Shown: piece after piece, positions 62,401 to 64,000 of the stretch
How the letters are laid out: every line of letters starts with the position of its first letter
Position numbering within the stretch: the first letter of the stretch is position 1
From: Chrysomallon squamiferum
Taxonomy: Eukaryota > Mollusca > Gastropoda > Neomphalida > Peltospiridae
Reading direction: 5' to 3'
DNA length: 64,000 nucleotides
Assembly: GCA_012295275.1 (NCBI GenBank)
Contig: CM022673.1
Span: 14,861,288-14,925,287 of the forward strand
Translations under genes and position numbers: made by a program
The notes under the pieces: model-generated
Database searches by the model: none
What the model was told of the DNA's origin: nothing
What the model saw: only the letters and a program-made list of their open reading frames with translations

Positions 62401-64000
62401 CAAGTTGTAATCACATTACACAGAATATTTGTATTAAATGTGAATATTTTAATTCTGAGTTCACTAATCTTTTTATAATGATCAGCATTTTCTGAATTAC
62501 TCTTATGTTAATATGTAAGAAAGAAAAAATTATTTTAATAGTTTAACTTAGTAATTTTATTTATTGCAGTGTCTGCTGGGAGACATTGAAAAAGCAATGA
62601 AAACAATTCACAACTTTCATCAGGTGTGGAAACAGTTTGGGTTTATGCCTGAATATTACAACATTCCAAAATCTGAGGTCCATCACAACAGAGAGGGTTA
62701 CCCTCTTCGTCCAGGTATGTTTGTGTCTGTGTGTCAGTGTTCAGTTGTGGGTAATATATATGTGTTTCTATTTATATATAAATATATCTGTGTGTGTATG
62801 GGTAGGTTTCAGTGTGTATGTCTGTAAGTATATGTCAATGTATGTGTCTTTGTATTTATTTGCATGTGTCAGTGTTTTTTTTTATATGTTTATGAGTTTG
62901 GAAGTCAGTGTGTGTATGTTAGTAAATATATATGTGTGATTTTGTGAGTAATATATATGTGTGTGTAATATATATGTACATATGTAGGTGTTTGTATGTG
63001 CATGTGTTTCAGTGTGTATTTATATGAATGTGTCACTCTATTTATTTTCATGCATTTCTGTCTTTATATGTTTGAGCTGGAAGTCTGTGTATGTATGTCT
63101 AGGTGTTTTGAAATAGGATTAATATGGGAATGTTGTGCATATGTGTAATTAATTTTATGATACATGTATGTTGAATTATTTTCTCTCATAATAATGGTCA
63201 CATTAAAATTATTTGTATCACTAAGGTATATGTTATTTTATTATTTTAAACACATTTTTAATCTAATTAGCTGTTAGTTCATCATATTCAGTTTGTATAA
63301 AACACATCAGTGCATATTTACATTTACTGGTGTAAAACATAATTTAATTGTTTTATTTTTACTATTTCAGAGCTAATAGAGAGTGTTGTGTATCTCTATC
63401 AGGCTACAAAAGATCCATACTTACTTGAGATTGGAGTTGACATCTTGGAATCTATAGAACACAGTGCCAAAACTTCCTGTGGATATGCAACAGTAAGTGC
63501 AGATCTTTTATACTGCATATTATTTTATACAAACATTTATTTCAAATTACTTTTGTTATTTTATATAGTAAATAAATTCATTATTTTAAACATTAAATAA
63601 CAAAATATTTATTTCAAATTACTTTGTTATTTTATATAGAAATAAATGTATTACTTTAGACATTACTTATAAATATTAATTATGAATTACCTTTTTATTT
63701 TAAATAGGAATAAATATATTATTTTAAGAATTAATTACAAATGTTTATTTTTATTAGTTTGTTATTTTACATACTAAGTAAAGATATTAAACTGAACAGC
63801 AAATTAAACTGTAAAATTTCTAACTTTTAAATTAGCTTATGTAGTAAAAAGAGAATTGTGATTATTTTTAGATTAAAGATGTCAGAGACCATCGCCTAGA
63901 AGACAGAATGGAGTCTTTTTTTCTGGCTGAAACAGCTAAATATTTGTACTTGTTGTTTGACAAAGACAACTTCATTCACAATTCTGGTGGTCGCGGCACA
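59475..64000 (+). CDS. EDEM2: EDEM2, ER degradation-enhancing alpha-mannosidase-like protein (3' truncated by window)
   Basis: Eleven exons of a glycosyl hydrolase family 47 protein: 59475-59611, 59967-60077, 60475-60626, 61050-61175, 61372-61583, 61939 to about 62112, 62266-62390, 62570-62714, 63371-63492 and 63872-64000 are called, and one more may hide near exon 6. EDEM2 acts in the ER lumen, where it trims mannose on misfolded glycoproteins for degradation. The N-terminus has a signal peptide ([17 protein letters not shown]) and joins in phase to [10 protein letters not shown]. Family blocks follow: [89 protein letters not shown] and [15 protein letters not shown]. These follow EDEM2 more closely than EDEM1 or EDEM3. 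Oddity: exon 6 runs into TAA at 62113-62115 with no recognisable donor, see findings. Confidence 0.88.
60755..61040. repeat. Tandem repeats in EDEM2 intron 3
   Basis: Units built on GTTGTGTGTTGTTTGATGTA and ATATATGTTTAATATTTGTA, in about four imperfect copies, ending just before the acceptor of exon 4 (61048-61049). The TAATAATTGTAG acceptor itself resembles a repeat unit. Confidence 0.75.
61790..61936. repeat. Tandem repeats in EDEM2 intron 5
   Basis: Units of about 23 bp on the pattern ATTAATGTAAAAGAAGTCAC, in roughly five copies, ending at the acceptor of exon 6 (61937-61938). Confidence 0.75.
62037..62107 (+). repeat. 35-bp tandem duplication inside EDEM2 exon 6
   Basis: ATCCATCATGTTCCA and ATTCCTGAACTG occur twice, 35 bp apart at the left end and 36 at the right, because the second copy has one extra base. 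Both copies read IPEL in the same frame. Confidence 0.8.

Noticed and set aside
62564-62939. Read-through frames beyond EDEM2 exon 62570-62714
   Set aside because: Past the GTATGT donor the frames run into a GT-rich intronic repeat and give Val/Cys/Tyr-rich nonsense.
1-64000. tRNA, rRNA and other structural RNA genes
   Set aside because: I looked for tRNA box motifs and rRNA-like conserved strings and saw none I could support by eye.

Overview
This is animal nuclear DNA. It is AT-rich, with split genes, GT-AG introns, many microsatellites, and non-LTR and DNA transposons that resemble those of invertebrates. A lophotrochozoan, probably a mollusc, is my best guess from the protein and transposon style; the sequence does not prove it. 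Four host genes can be rebuilt exon by exon with consistent splice phases, and the last exon of a fifth enters at the left edge.

Layout. (1) 75-166, + strand: terminal exon of an unidentified gene. (2) 3526-10534, - strand: complete 8-exon ethanolamine kinase (354 aa). (3) 14594-51452, - strand: 13-exon gene for a 1046-residue protein with an N-terminal SEC14-like lipid-binding domain, spectrin-repeat-like helices and a long Ser/Arg-rich tail, resembling SESTD1 and the N-terminal half of MCF2L/Trio-type proteins. Exons 4 and 5 are separated by a 30.7-kb intron (19476-50179). (4) 54954-58671, - strand: ribosomal protein eS10 (170 aa). (5) 59475 to the right edge, + strand: EDEM2, an ER mannosidase-like quality-control protein, cut off by the window end. 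eS10 and EDEM2 are divergent and appear to share a very short promoter of about 90 bp.

The giant intron holds almost all the mobile DNA, and every piece whose coding direction I could read is on the + strand, antisense to the host gene. From left to right: decayed non-LTR fragments (19770-22540); an intron-containing, coiled-coil, transposase-like element of a family I cannot name (copy 1, 22545-24895); a mariner-like fragment (24896-25470); a short duplicated piece and a diverged relative of that family (25642-27460); a head-to-tail array of five copies of an I/Jockey-group non-LTR retrotransposon (27465-45480; only the last copy has endonuclease, reverse transcriptase and RNase H); and copy 3 of the unnamed family (45640-48710).

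The most notable signals are the tandem array with shared junctions and CCAAT-box-rich leaders, the unnamed transposase-like family with two near-identical copies carrying the same frame break, the compact eS10/EDEM2 divergent promoter, and an apparent coding lesion in EDEM2.
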